Of a stretch of 64,000 nucleotides of DNA, positions 8,273-16,981 are shown piece after piece. Source of the DNA: Halieaceae bacterium (lineage in GTDB: Bacteria > Pseudomonadota > Gammaproteobacteria > Pseudomonadales > Halieaceae); assembly GCA_902547755.1 (NCBI GenBank), contig CACCPA010000004.1:62001-126000 (forward strand), given 5' to 3'. The notes beneath the pieces are model-generated. The model saw nothing but the letters and a program-made list of their open reading frames with translations. It ran no database searches and had not been told where the DNA came from. Position 1 is the first letter of the stretch; each line of letters opens with the position of its first letter. The translations under genes and the position numbers were made by a program.

Positions 8273-9388
8273 TTAATAGCCGCGAAGGGTCGCGAAGCGA
8301 TCTGCATGGAAATGATAGTCACCATACGCCTGTCGACAAACAGCCGCGCGCTTCATAAAGAAGCCGATGTCGAACTCATCGGTCATGCCGATACCGCCGT
8401 GCATCTGGACACCTTCCTCAGTGGCATTGCGCACGACCTTTGAGCATTTGGCCTTCGCCATACTCGCTAAGACAGAGCGCTTTCCACTGTTGGCATCGAG
8501 GGCTTGAAGCGCGGCCAAGACTGCAGACTTACTGACTTCTATTTCAGCGAACAATTGTGCGGCACGGTGCTGTAGACCCTGGAACGTCCCTATTTTACTG
8601 CCAAATTGCTCACGCTCCTTGAGATAGCCAACGGTACGCTCGAAGGTTTCGATGGAAATCCCGAGCATCTCGGCCGCAGAGCACGCCGCCGCGACATCAA
8701 TGGTGAATTCCATGGCCTCTGAGGCACCACCGAGACTTCCAAGGAGCGCATCGCCACTCACCATCACATTATCGAGAGTGATGTCTGCGGCACACTGACT
8801 ATCGACAATCAGGCGGGTCTCGCAGGATACGCCTGCGGCGCCCCTTTCTACTGCGAAGACGCTCATGCCGTCGTTTCCACCAGTGACAACAAGTAATAAA
8901 TCGGCATTGTGGCCGTCGATCACACCGCGCTTGTTACCAGAGAGCACATAGCCATCGCCGGACGCGGATGCTGTCGTCTCAATCGAAGAGAGATCGAAGT
9001 AGCCTGTCTCATCGGCCGCCAACACCGCGGTTAACTCACCAGAGGCAATACCCGGTAGATACCTCTCTTTTTGCTGCTCTGACCCCAGCTGGTTGATCAA
9101 ACTTGCGGCGACGACTGCTGAGCTAAGGAAGGGGGAGAGCGCAAGCGTACGTCCCATCTCTTCAAGCACAACCCCTGCACCAACATAGCCGAATTCGAGG
9201 CCAGAATAAGCGTCTGGAATGACAATGCCGGGCCAGCCCATTTCACTCATTTTCGTCCAGAGCTCAGGCATGTGGTCCTCACCTGCGTCGCGCATAGCGC
9301 GCAGAGCAGAAATCGGAGCACTCTCTGACAGGAACGCTTTCGCCGAATCTTTGAGGAGCTGTTGCTCCTCACTTAAGATCATTACCAC
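8273..9388 (-). CDS. Acyl-CoA dehydrogenase, smaller partner
   Basis: 371 residues with the acyl-CoA dehydrogenase fold: an N-terminal helical domain (LSEEQQLLKDSAKAFL), a central beta domain with ADETGYFD in place of the common TEP-GSD flavin segment, and a C-terminal MHGGIGMTDE. The degenerate central motif suggests the non-canonical subunit of a pair. It lies 11 bp downstream of a second dehydrogenase gene, as in alpha2beta2 enzymes such as actinobacterial cholesterol side-chain dehydrogenases. The start could be GTG at 9388, spaced 7 bases from a GGGGGA ribosome site, or ATG at 9382. Substrate (long, branched or steroid acyl-CoA) is unknown. Confidence 0.82.
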   Translation of the reverse strand: MVMILSEEQQLLKDSAKAFLSESAPISALRAMRDAGEDHMPELWTKMSEMGWPGIVIPDAYSGLEFGYVGAGVVLEEMGRTLALSPFLSSAVVAASLINQLGSEQQKERYLPGIASGELTAVLAADETGYFDLSSIETTASASGDGYVLSGNKRGVIDGHNADLLLVVTGGNDGMSVFAVERGAAGVSCETRLIVDSQCAADITLDNVMVSGDALLGSLGGASEAMEFTIDVAAACSAAEMLGISIETFERTVGYLKEREQFGSKIGTFQGLQHRAAQLFAEIEVSKSAVLAALQALDANSGKRSVLASMAKAKCSKVVRNATEEGVQMHGGIGMTDEFDIGFFMKRAAVCRQAYGDYHFHADRFATLRGY

Positions 9389-9399
9389 GGTGTTTCCCC

Positions 9400-10575
9400 C
9401 TACGCTGGCAAGCCCAGAATGCGTTTGGCAATAATGTTCAGCTGCACTTCGGTGGTGCCGCCTTCGATCGAGTTGGCTTTACTTCGAAGCCAGCTTCTTA
9501 CCAATGCGCCTTTACTATCAGTATCAAAGTTCAACGCGTCGGTCGCGCCAATGGCCATGAACAGTTCCTGGCGGAGCTTATTGAGCTCGGTGCCATACAT
9601 CTTAAGAATCGACGATGACGCACCTGTTCCTTGGCCCGCTTTGGTTTCGTCGGTAATACGTTCGATGGTTAGACCAAACGCCATCTCATCGATCTCAAAG
9701 GAACTGGCCTCCGAGCGGAGCGATGCATCACGAAGCCGACCATCTTTGGTACCACGCTTGGCGGCTGCCATTTGTCCCATGCCCTTCATGCCGCCGCCCG
9801 CAAGTCCGAAGCCGCCAATCATGGCGCGCTCGTGCGTCAGTAGGTATTTGGCAATTTCCCAGCCCTTATTCAGGGTCCCTACAAGCTGAGCCTTGGGGAC
9901 CTGAACGTTATCGAAGAAGGTTTCGCAGAAGGGCGATGTGCCACTGATCAGCTTTATAGGCTTGGTGCTGACACCTTCGGATGTCATGTCAAATAACAGG
10001 AAGCTGATGCCTTCATGCTTTGGGCAATCGAAGTCAGTTCGAACCAGACAGAAAATCCAGTCGGCTTTATCGGCGTACGAGGTCCAGACTTTCGAGCCAT
10101 TGATCAGGTAGTGATCGCCCATGTCCTCGGCTTTCGTGCGCAGGCTAGCAAGATCGGATCCTGCATTGGGCTCGCTGTAACCCTGGCACCAACGAATCTT
10201 TCCGTTGATGATATCGGGAATGTACTGCTGCTTTTGCTCTTCAGTTGCGTAGAGCAACAAGGCTGGGCCCAGCATATCCAAACCAAAGCTACTCAGCGGG
10301 CGCCGAGCACCGATGCGTGCCATCTCCTCGCCCAAGATCTTGGCTTCGGAGCCAGAGAGACCACCGCCGCCGTATTCAGTAGGCCAGCGTGGTGCTGTCC
10401 ACCCTTTTGCTGCCATGCGCTCAAGCCATAGTTTCTGGCCCTCGCTTGTAAATACCCAGTTACGGCCACCCCAGCACTGGTCTTCATCCGACCGCATAGG
10501 TTGACGCATATCCTCCGGACAACTGGCCTCTAGCCACTCGCGAGTCTCGGCCCTGAATTGTTCAAGGTTTTCCAT
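9400..10575 (-). CDS. Acyl-CoA dehydrogenase, larger partner
   Basis: 391 residues with well-kept family motifs: WCQGYSEPNAGSDLAS (FAD and substrate contact region), KVWTSYADKADW, LTHERAMIGG, and a C-terminal IEGGTTEVQLNIIAKRILGLP. It is a flavin-dependent alpha,beta-dehydrogenase of CoA thioesters and is first in a two-gene operon with the smaller dehydrogenase. The WCQGYSEP...SDLA signature is typical of the larger subunit of heteromeric dehydrogenases of the FadE26/FadE29 kind. No other beta-oxidation genes adjoin, so the carbon source is not identified. A palindrome 43-63 bp upstream probably binds a TetR-type regulator. Confidence 0.86.
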   Translation of the reverse strand: MENLEQFRAETREWLEASCPEDMRQPMRSDEDQCWGGRNWVFTSEGQKLWLERMAAKGWTAPRWPTEYGGGGLSGSEAKILGEEMARIGARRPLSSFGLDMLGPALLLYATEEQKQQYIPDIINGKIRWCQGYSEPNAGSDLASLRTKAEDMGDHYLINGSKVWTSYADKADWIFCLVRTDFDCPKHEGISFLLFDMTSEGVSTKPIKLISGTSPFCETFFDNVQVPKAQLVGTLNKGWEIAKYLLTHERAMIGGFGLAGGGMKGMGQMAAAKRGTKDGRLRDASLRSEASSFEIDEMAFGLTIERITDETKAGQGTGASSSILKMYGTELNKLRQELFMAIGATDALNFDTDSKGALVRSWLRSKANSIEGGTTEVQLNIIAKRILGLPA

Positions 10576-10617
10576 GATTCCTGCCCTCGATTATCTTTTT
10601 CTTGTGTTGACAGATGC

Positions 10618-10638
10618 TAACCGAATCGCGGTCGGTTA
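10618..10638 (-). promoter_or_regulatory. TetR-type operator palindrome
   Basis: A perfect inverted repeat TAACCGA-N7-TCGGTTA lies 43-63 bp upstream of the start codon of the acyl-CoA dehydrogenase operon. The ACCGA/TCGGT half-sites are of the kind bound by TetR-family regulators of acyl-CoA catabolism (for example PaaR-like sites). No regulator gene adjoins. Confidence 0.6.
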
Positions 10639-10675
10639 AACACTCTTGAAGGCATTGTAAGCGGTGTATTGTGTC

Positions 10676-11086
10676 TTATCCGCCAAGCTGCTCCGCCACG
10701 GCGTTCAGATCCCAATAGGCGTTAAGTGAGGTGATCAACCCTTCGCCATTAACCCGATACGTAACGATCATTTCTATGTCGATACTCAGGTCTTTCCCCA
10801 CGTGGTTGGTCGCTGTCGCTATGCAGGCACAATCGACGGGACCCGCAGCAATCTGTTTGTGAGATGTGATGACCATCGTGCTGGGTCCGATCATCAGGTC
10901 CCAAAATTCCTCTACACGTTCTTTGCCCGCAAACCCTTCATCGGTTGGATCATGGGGCGATGGGCCCACCGGATCATGCACCACCGCATCATCGGCAAAT
11001 AGTGATAGCCATTACTCTCTCTGTCCGTTTTGCGCACAGGCAATGGAGACCAAGTGAGCATTAATGGCTGGATGCGGGTGGGTCAT
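10676..11086 (-). pseudogene. NTF2/SnoaL-like protein interrupted by an in-frame TAA
   Basis: Reading from ATG at 11086 gives MTHPHPAINAHLVSIAC...GQRE, then TAA at 11012-11014. In the same frame it resumes with WLSLFADDAVVHDPVGPS and runs to a normal stop at 10676. The join (GQRE-stop-WLSLFADDAV) is exactly where NTF2-like proteins carry an uninterrupted WLxLFADDAV helix and strand, so the full product would be about 136 residues. The only downstream start is a GTG at 10984, which would drop the first helix. The fold is used by steroid isomerases and small hydrolases. The stop could be a true nonsense mutation or a sequencing error. It lies 90 bp beyond the acyl-CoA dehydrogenase start and may once have served the same pathway. 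Confidence 0.72.
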
Positions 11087-11106
11087 GATGTACCTTTGCT
11101 AGTGGG

Positions 11107-12177
11107 TTAGAGACCATCACTTATCTGGATAATGTCGTCACTGTTGGCTGGCAAACTGAAAGCCACGCCGTCATAGCCAATGGTGAAATCTTCAAATACG
11201 GCGTCAGCGCCATTGAGGTAAAGGCGTTCCTGACCCGGGACAATGAGTGCGGGGACGATGTGATAGTAGAGTAGATGACCGACTCCCGCCTCGGCAGCTG
11301 TTTCAGCCGCATCCATGGGAGTCGCATGGTAGTCAGGAATGTCATGTGTGATCCTCACCAGGTTAGTCATCCCATTACTGCGAGCGCCTTCGTTGATAAG
11401 AGCGACTAGGTTGGCGGCGAGTGCCTCATGCACTAAAAGGTCAGCTCCGCGCGACATCTCGATGATGTTTTGATCTTTGATCGTATCGCCGGAGATCACC
11501 ACTGTGCGGCCTTTGTAGGTAAATCGATATCCGACAGCAGGTTCAACGGGCGAGTGCGTCACTGAGAAAGCTTCAATTTTCAGACCGTCGCTATCGACTA
11601 ACGTAGCCGTTTGACCTGGGGCAGGTTTGAGAAATGGTTTGGCAGTACCGCCCGCGGCGTTTAACGGTGTAACAGCGTCTCCATGGTGCGCTTGACGATA
11701 GATAAAGTCCTGCGCATAGGCTTCGTTGAAACCATTAACCACTCGTTCGATACCTGAAGGCCCATAGACAGGCAGTGGCGAATCGAAGGAACCACCAGCC
11801 CAACGCAGGGTCATCAGTTCGCCGAGCCCGTCAATGTGATCAGAATGAAAGTGAGTAATGAACACGCCCTCAAGTGCGGCTGCTGCCCAACCCATGCGGG
11901 CAAGATTGCGCGGGCTATCAGTACCGACATCGACGACATAAAGTGCACCACCAGCCGCAACAGCAACACAGGGCCCTGACGCCTTGGGCGCAGGTAGCGG
12001 GGATCCTGCACCGCACAGTCCAACGTGAAGCCCATCGCCAAGCGAGCCTAGAGTGGTCGTTGAGAATTGCCTGTCGATGCCGACTTGTAGCAGTCGGGTT
12101 ACGAGCTTGTCGCGTTGACCGAAGCCCACAATCGCCATGACCAAGATGATAAACAGCACAATGTAGCGCTTTTGCAT
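11107..12177 (-). CDS. Membrane-anchored MBL-fold metallo-hydrolase
   Basis: About 356 residues from the ATG at 12177, which follows a GAGGCG ribosome site. An upstream ATG at 12198 is possible but worse placed. An N-terminal hydrophobic segment (about 4-22) is a signal anchor. The zinc motif is intact: ITHFHSDHIDG, later THSP, ISGDT and a C-terminal YHI. The overall order resembles the RNase Z and arylsulfatase-like branch of the metallo-beta-lactamase superfamily, usually acting outside the cytoplasm on phosphodiesters or esters. The reaction cannot be assigned. A second exported MBL protein at 26218 shares the same arrangement. Confidence 0.75.
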   Translation of the reverse strand: MQKRYIVLFIILVMAIVGFGQRDKLVTRLLQVGIDRQFSTTTLGSLGDGLHVGLCGAGSPLPAPKASGPCVAVAAGGALYVVDVGTDSPRNLARMGWAAAALEGVFITHFHSDHIDGLGELMTLRWAGGSFDSPLPVYGPSGIERVVNGFNEAYAQDFIYRQAHHGDAVTPLNAAGGTAKPFLKPAPGQTATLVDSDGLKIEAFSVTHSPVEPAVGYRFTYKGRTVVISGDTIKDQNIIEMSRGADLLVHEALAANLVALINEGARSNGMTNLVRITHDIPDYHATPMDAAETAAEAGVGHLLYYHIVPALIVPGQERLYLNGADAVFEDFTIGYDGVAFSLPANSDDIIQISDGL

Positions 12178-12349
12178 GATCGCCTCATATTTTGACACAC
12201 GTTATGCCATATCTTATTGGCTTTTAGCTGAGTGTCTACTCATTTTATCCGTGCAATGTGGAGAGCGCGTCTGTGAAACAGGGAGGAGAGGCAATACACC
12301 ATTATGTAGAAGGGCACATTGAAAAAATCACGAGGACGGAAAATAAAAA

Positions 12350-12370
12350 AAGGCGGCCTATGGCCGCCTT
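12350..12370 (-). terminator. Intrinsic terminator of the FAS1 lipoprotein gene
   Basis: A perfect 9-bp stem (AAGGCGGCC / GGCCGCCTT) with a 3-nt loop. On the reverse strand it is followed by a run of T residues (the A-run at 12344-12350 on the forward strand). It begins 16 bp beyond the lipoprotein stop codon. Confidence 0.88.
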
Positions 12371-12386
12371 CGCTAATGAGCTTTAC

Positions 12387-13850
12387 TCAGTCCCTAGTGA
12401 GAACGTAGTTCCACCAAACACCAGCTCCCGCCTCAACGGTGACGTCCATGGTGCCATCATCATTGAGGTAAGCATTGTAGGTGATGCTAGAAGCTGCATC
12501 ATCGGGCGAGCCAATTTCTGCTCCGTTAACTGCTTTGGGTAGTCCAATGTAAGCACCCAAGCCGGAAACGGTCAGAGTCTGCGCTTCGGCATCGTATGCA
12601 AATTGCGCGTTGGCTGAGCCGTCATGAGGCGCGACAGGAGCAGCACACGAATCAGCGGCAGCACCCTGCCAGACTTCAACCCAAGTTTGATCTTGTTGGA
12701 CGTTTGCAAACGATCCGTAGGCGCCAAAGACGTACTCATCGTTAAAATAACAAGCTCTCGTCTCTGTTACCTCAGCGCTGTTATTCCACCAGGAGACATC
12801 AAATTCTGATGGACCCACACCGAGTGAGCCATCACCAAGTGACATATACCAGGTGCCTGCAAGCACCGATGGCTCCGCCGCTTCAGCCGTCTTGACTATC
12901 TTGTAGTTCCACCAAACACCAGCACCTGCCTCCACTGTAACGAGTACTGAGCCATCTTCTTGTGGATAAGCATTATAAGTGATGCTCTCGGGTGCATCCG
13001 CTGGGGAGCCAATTTCTGCACCATTCACGGCTTTAGGAAGTCCGACGTATGAACCTTGTCCACTGATGGTCAGTGTCCCCTCTGTTAGATCATGTGACCA
13101 AGTTGCAGCGATGGAACCATCGTGTGGAGAGACCGGCGCGGCACATGCATCTTCTGCGGCACCTTGCCAACCTTCTACCCAAGTCTCGCCTTGAGTTTCC
13201 ACTCGGAAACTACCGTCCGGATTGAAGATGTATTCGTCGTCGTAATAACACGCGCGCGCCTCAATGGCACCGGCGTCACCGTTCCACCAAGACACATCGA
13301 ACTCCGCGGGCCCAACACCTAGAGAGCCGGCTTCAGGTGCCATGGTCCAAGTACCCATGAAGGGCGATGGGGGCGGTGGCTCAGCCGTCTTGATGAACTT
13401 GTAGTTCCACCAAACACCAGCGCCAGCTTCTACTGTAAGCACGAGGGAGCCATCTTCCTGTGGATATGCGTTGTAAATGACGCTGCCGGGCGCTTCTGCA
13501 GGTGAGCCTAATTCAGCACCGTTTACGGGTTTTGGAATACCCATGTATGCGCCTTGGCCGGTGAGAGTCAGAGTCATTGCTTCCTCGTCATACTCAAAAG
13601 TTGCCGCGCCACTTCCATCATGCGGAGCAACAGGCGCAGCACACGAGTCAGTACCCCCCTGCCAGCCTTCTACCCAAGTAGTGTCACCGAGAATGTTGGC
13701 AAATGAACCGTCACGGCTGAAAACGAACTCATCGTCATAAAGGCAGTCGCGAGCCGCAATGACACCATCGTCACCATTCCACCAAGATACATCGAATTCT
13801 GCTGGACCAACGCCAAGCGAGCCAGCCTCTGGAGCAAGCATCCAGGTTCC
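12387..13850 (-). repeat. Three in-frame tandem repeats, 498-bp period
   Basis: Identical marker strings recur at exact spacing: GTAGTTCCACCAAACA at 12405, 12903 and 13401, and CAGCACACGA or close variants at 12641, 13139 and 13637. Both give a 498-bp (166-codon) period with no indel over three copies. The copies differ by many substitutions, so the duplication is not very recent, but length has been strictly kept. Confidence 0.88.
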
Positions 13851-14882
13851 CAGAATTCCTGTGTCTTCATCACCGATTTCAATTTCATCGACGCCAAGAA
13901 CAGCATCTAAAACATGGATGATGCCATTTGAAGCAACGATGTCTGTAACCGTGATGTTGGCACCGTTAATCATCAGCGTTCGGCCGCTTTCGCCGAAGCC
14001 AATTGATGCTTCCTCACCATTAGCCATCGTTACTGAACTGCCCGCGGCTACGATAGCGTCTACAGAAGTGACCTCTGCTCCGAGCACGTGATAAAGCAAA
14101 ACCGTTTCGAGTATCTCAAGGTTATCAAGTAGGAAAGGAACCGCTTCCTCGCCCAGAGCCTCAAACGCTGCATCAGTCGGAGCAAACAGCGTGAGATCAG
14201 CGTCAGGGTCGCTCAGGGTGCCTACTAAGTTCGCCGCCGTTGCTGCAGCAACTAAGGTCTCAAAATCCTCATCCGCAGCAGCAATCTCTGCAATTGTGAG
14301 TGCGGAGGGCGTCAGATCAGGTGGCAAGATCACTGAATCTACAACGTGGATAACACCGTTGGATGCCTCGATATCGTAGTCAACGACTTTGGACGTATTA
14401 ATGTATAGGTACTCGTCAGACCGAGATGTGACAGCAACGTCGCCACCTTGAACCGTTTCGACTTTCGACGGCGCTATATCAAGGGCGGTAGTGACACTAA
14501 CTTCGCTGCCTAGTACGTGGTAGGTAAGAACGTCAGCCATCGCATCCGGATCTGCTAGCAGCGCATCAAGAGCACCTTCGGGCAATGCCGCAAACGCTTC
14601 CTCGGTCGGTGCAAATACAGTCAGTGAAGCGCCGCCATCTGACAGTGCATCCACAAGTCCAGCGGCCTCAACGGCTGCTAGCAGAGTAGGGAAACTTCCT
14701 GCGGCCGTGGCCACCTCGACGATATTGCCGGGTGATGGTTCTGGCGCTGGTAGGCTCGCTTCAGGAGCACTTGGCAGATCGCCGCTGTAGAGAACACCGT
14801 CGCCGCTGTCGGAACATGCAGCGATAAAGACTAGCAGGCTAGCTACCAGTGCTCGGGAAATGATCCGTGTCATCGAATTCAT
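12387..14882 (-). CDS. Lipoprotein with two FAS1 domains and a tripled Trp-rich domain
   Basis: 831 residues. A lipobox (FIAAC, C23) predicts lipidation. After a Pro/Ala linker come two fasciclin domains (about 53-187 and 192-335), each with the TVFAPT or TLFAPT and YHVLG motifs known from FAS1 adhesion domains. The rest is three copies of a 166-residue domain (from about 345 on), each with GSLGVGP.EFDVSWWN, TWVE.WQGA, CAAPV.PHDGS and GAGVWWNY. I do not have a family name for this domain; its paired tryptophans suggest carbohydrate binding. It is probably a surface adhesin or glycan-binding protein. An AGGA ribosome site precedes the ATG, and a strong terminator follows. Confidence 0.82.
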   Translation of the reverse strand: MNSMTRIISRALVASLLVFIAACSDSGDGVLYSGDLPSAPEASLPAPEPSPGNIVEVATAAGSFPTLLAAVEAAGLVDALSDGGASLTVFAPTEEAFAALPEGALDALLADPDAMADVLTYHVLGSEVSVTTALDIAPSKVETVQGGDVAVTSRSDEYLYINTSKVVDYDIEASNGVIHVVDSVILPPDLTPSALTIAEIAAADEDFETLVAAATAANLVGTLSDPDADLTLFAPTDAAFEALGEEAVPFLLDNLEILETVLLYHVLGAEVTSVDAIVAAGSSVTMANGEEASIGFGESGRTLMINGANITVTDIVASNGIIHVLDAVLGVDEIEIGDEDTGILGTWMLAPEAGSLGVGPAEFDVSWWNGDDGVIAARDCLYDDEFVFSRDGSFANILGDTTWVEGWQGGTDSCAAPVAPHDGSGAATFEYDEEAMTLTLTGQGAYMGIPKPVNGAELGSPAEAPGSVIYNAYPQEDGSLVLTVEAGAGVWWNYKFIKTAEPPPPSPFMGTWTMAPEAGSLGVGPAEFDVSWWNGDAGAIEARACYYDDEYIFNPDGSFRVETQGETWVEGWQGAAEDACAAPVSPHDGSIAATWSHDLTEGTLTISGQGSYVGLPKAVNGAEIGSPADAPESITYNAYPQEDGSVLVTVEAGAGVWWNYKIVKTAEAAEPSVLAGTWYMSLGDGSLGVGPSEFDVSWWNNSAEVTETRACYFNDEYVFGAYGSFANVQQDQTWVEVWQGAAADSCAAPVAPHDGSANAQFAYDAEAQTLTVSGLGAYIGLPKAVNGAEIGSPDDAASSITYNAYLNDDGTMDVTVEAGAGVWWNYVLTRD

Positions 14883-15184
14883 AGTTAAATCCTGTTACTG
14901 ATCTCGGTCTTAAAATTAAAATAGGGAGACATCCAAGTTTGTTATCTCACAGCGGGCCATTTTGAAGGGAGTTAAATTCGACGACTGGGACTTTCAGTGC
15001 GATGAACCATAAAACCGCATGAAATCTTGCTTTGGAAACCGGTTATCCATCATTTTCCTGCTTCTTGGCTCGACAAGGTCGCAGTGACTTGGGTAATCCT
15101 CAACAATGGCCGCTACCCGTGAAATGGTTGCGCCCACGTTGGCCAATCAGCAGACTTAACGGTCTACTGCAGGAGTAACCCGTA
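14883..15184. other. Intergenic region without a recognised gene
   Basis: About 300 bp separate two divergent genes, the FAS1 lipoprotein and the aminotransferase. I see no credible small gene or RNA here. The only structure noted is an 8-bp palindrome AACCGGTT at 15037-15044 with a partly extended flank. It must hold both promoters, but no convincing -35/-10 pair stands out. Confidence 0.5.
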
Positions 15185-16117
15185 ATGGCAAACAGTACGC
15201 ATACCTATGCCCCCGATGACCGTAATGAATCGATACTTATCAATATCAACGGAGCGTTGATTCCTCGCGAACAAGCAACGGTTTCCGTGTTCGACAGCGG
15301 TTTCATTTTGGGCGATGGTATCTGGGAAGGTCTGCGCGTGCACAACGGTGCCATTCCCTTTTTGGGTCGGCACCTTAAGCGTCTCTGGGAGGGAGCCAAG
15401 GCGCTCGATCTCGATATGGGGTTGTCGCAGCAGGATCTGACTGATCGGTTGTTCCAAACACTTGAGGCCAACCAAATGACAGACCATGTGCATATTCGGC
15501 TCATGGTTACCCGCGGTATTAAGTCGACTCCCTACCAGGATCCAGCGGTAACTATTGGGGGCCCCACCATTGTCATCATTCCCGAATACAAAGCCCCCGA
15601 TCCGACTCTTAATGATCGCGGTTTACGGCTGTATACCGTTTATACCCGGCGTGGTTATGCCGACGTGCAGGACCCTAGGATTAATAGCCACTCAAAGCTG
15701 AACTGTATCTTCGGCTGTATTCAGGCGGCTAAAGCGGGTTATGACGAGGCACTCATGCTGGATCCCCACGGGCATGTCGCTACCTGCAACTCCACGCACT
15801 TTTTTATCGTGCGTGATGGAGAGGTCTGGACGTCATCTGGTGATTATTGTCTCGATGGCATTACGCGACGCAATGTCATCAATGTCTGTAAAGCGAACGG
15901 TATTCCAGTCTTCGAAAAGAATTTCTCGCTAATGCAGGTCTATGGTGCCGACGAGGCGTTTGTCACGGGTACCTTTGCGGGTTTAACGCCCGTCTTTGAA
16001 GTGGATGGCCGCACCATGACACACACGCAGCGCGGTCCTATGGTCGATCGGCTCCAGGCGCTGTACAAAGAATTGGTTGTCAGCGAGAGTGCGTTGCCGG
16101 AGAACTGTAGTAGCTGA
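15185..16117 (+). CDS. Class IV PLP aminotransferase (branched-chain/D-amino-acid type)
   Basis: 310 residues. The start shows the class IV pattern (ININGALIPREQATVSVFDSGFILGDGIWEGLR). The PLP lysine is K171 in NSHSKLN, and the cofactor region continues with DEALMLDPHGHVATCNSTHFF. The fold is shared by branched-chain aminotransferases, D-amino-acid transaminases and 4-amino-4-deoxychorismate lyases; branched-chain-like activity is most probable from length and motif detail, but substrate is not proven. A GGAG ribosome site precedes the ATG. One base separates its TGA from the ATG of the sulfotransferase gene, so the two are translated together. Confidence 0.8.
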   Translation: MANSTHTYAPDDRNESILININGALIPREQATVSVFDSGFILGDGIWEGLRVHNGAIPFLGRHLKRLWEGAKALDLDMGLSQQDLTDRLFQTLEANQMTDHVHIRLMVTRGIKSTPYQDPAVTIGGPTIVIIPEYKAPDPTLNDRGLRLYTVYTRRGYADVQDPRINSHSKLNCIFGCIQAAKAGYDEALMLDPHGHVATCNSTHFFIVRDGEVWTSSGDYCLDGITRRNVINVCKANGIPVFEKNFSLMQVYGADEAFVTGTFAGLTPVFEVDGRTMTHTQRGPMVDRLQALYKELVVSESALPENCSS

Positions 16118-16118
16118 T

Positions 16119-16841
16119 ATGACGGTTCGTATCGCCGGTTGGTCGGGCCCTCGAAATATTTCTACGGCCATGATGCGTTCATGGGACTCACGCCCCGACT
16201 GTGTTGTGGTTGATGAGCCTTTCTACGCCTGCTATTTGCTCGAGTCAGGCGCCGATCATCCCGTGCGGGATGACATCATCGCGAGTCAGCCAGGGACCCG
16301 AGCGGGGGTCGTGGATGCGTTGTCTGCCCAGTCGTCTGCTGCTCTCCAATATGAGAAACATATGACCCACCACATGCCCCGGGGCGTGGATCTCTCCTGG
16401 ACCCGTCATCTCAAGCATGTGTTTTTGATTCGCTCGCCCGAACGAGTCATTGCCTCTTATCGGCAGAAGATGCCTTCCGTGTCGGCGGAGGATATTGGCA
16501 TTATTCGGCAGTGCGAATTGTTTGATGAGATCACTGCCATCACTGGGGAGCGTCCACCAGTGGTTGACAGCCTAGATATTTTGAACAATCCGGCGCATAT
16601 GCTTCGGCAGCTCTGCGCGGCGCTTGATGTACCTTGGTGCGAAGGTGCAATGACTCAGTGGAAGGTCGGACGCAGACCGACCGACGGCGTCTGGGCATCG
16701 CATTGGTACGGGGCGGTGGAGTCATCAACGCAGTTTTCATTGCCGCCCTCGTCAGCGCCACAGCTTGATGAGACAGATCGTGCTTTGGCTGCGGATATGA
16801 TGGTGCAATACGAGGCGATGGCAGCATTCAAACTGTCGTAA
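16119..16841 (+). CDS. Sulfotransferase-family protein
   Basis: About 240 residues from ATG at 16119. The N-terminal GPRNISTAMM loop after a short hydrophobic strand matches the 5'-phosphosulfate-binding loop of P-loop sulfotransferases. The segment HVFLIRSPERVIASY matches the 3'-phosphate-binding element with its conserved Arg and Ser. It should transfer sulfate from PAPS to a hydroxyl or amine of a small molecule. Stop and start with the upstream aminotransferase are one base apart. The frame is open to 16077, but that would overlap the aminotransferase by 41 bp, so the later start is preferred. The acceptor is unknown. Confidence 0.72.
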   Translation: MTVRIAGWSGPRNISTAMMRSWDSRPDCVVVDEPFYACYLLESGADHPVRDDIIASQPGTRAGVVDALSAQSSAALQYEKHMTHHMPRGVDLSWTRHLKHVFLIRSPERVIASYRQKMPSVSAEDIGIIRQCELFDEITAITGERPPVVDSLDILNNPAHMLRQLCAALDVPWCEGAMTQWKVGRRPTDGVWASHWYGAVESSTQFSLPPSSAPQLDETDRALAADMMVQYEAMAAFKLS

Positions 16842-16981
16842 CTATTTTTGGTAGTGTCGGTTTTCCGAGGTGCCGGTTTTAGCAATGCCGCTTAAGTAAC
16901 GTAGGTTTTAGTGACGCCGGGAAGGCTCGAACACTTTTCGTGGTTTTTTGCGGTCTCTTTTTTCGGACTGTGTCGCTAACG

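Noticed and set aside
9419-9889. Open frame antisense to the larger acyl-CoA dehydrogenase
   Set aside because: No family features; Ser/Pro-rich translation typical of a shadow of a conserved gene.
12387-13850. Regularly spaced repeats, first considered as a CRISPR-like or satellite array
   Set aside because: The 498-bp period is 166 codons and lies in frame inside one lipoprotein gene; it is a protein-domain triplication.
16859-16919. Three degenerate GGTTTT-N-GCCG units after the sulfotransferase gene
   Set aside because: Only about 12 of 16 bases match between the best two; short and imperfect enough to be chance.
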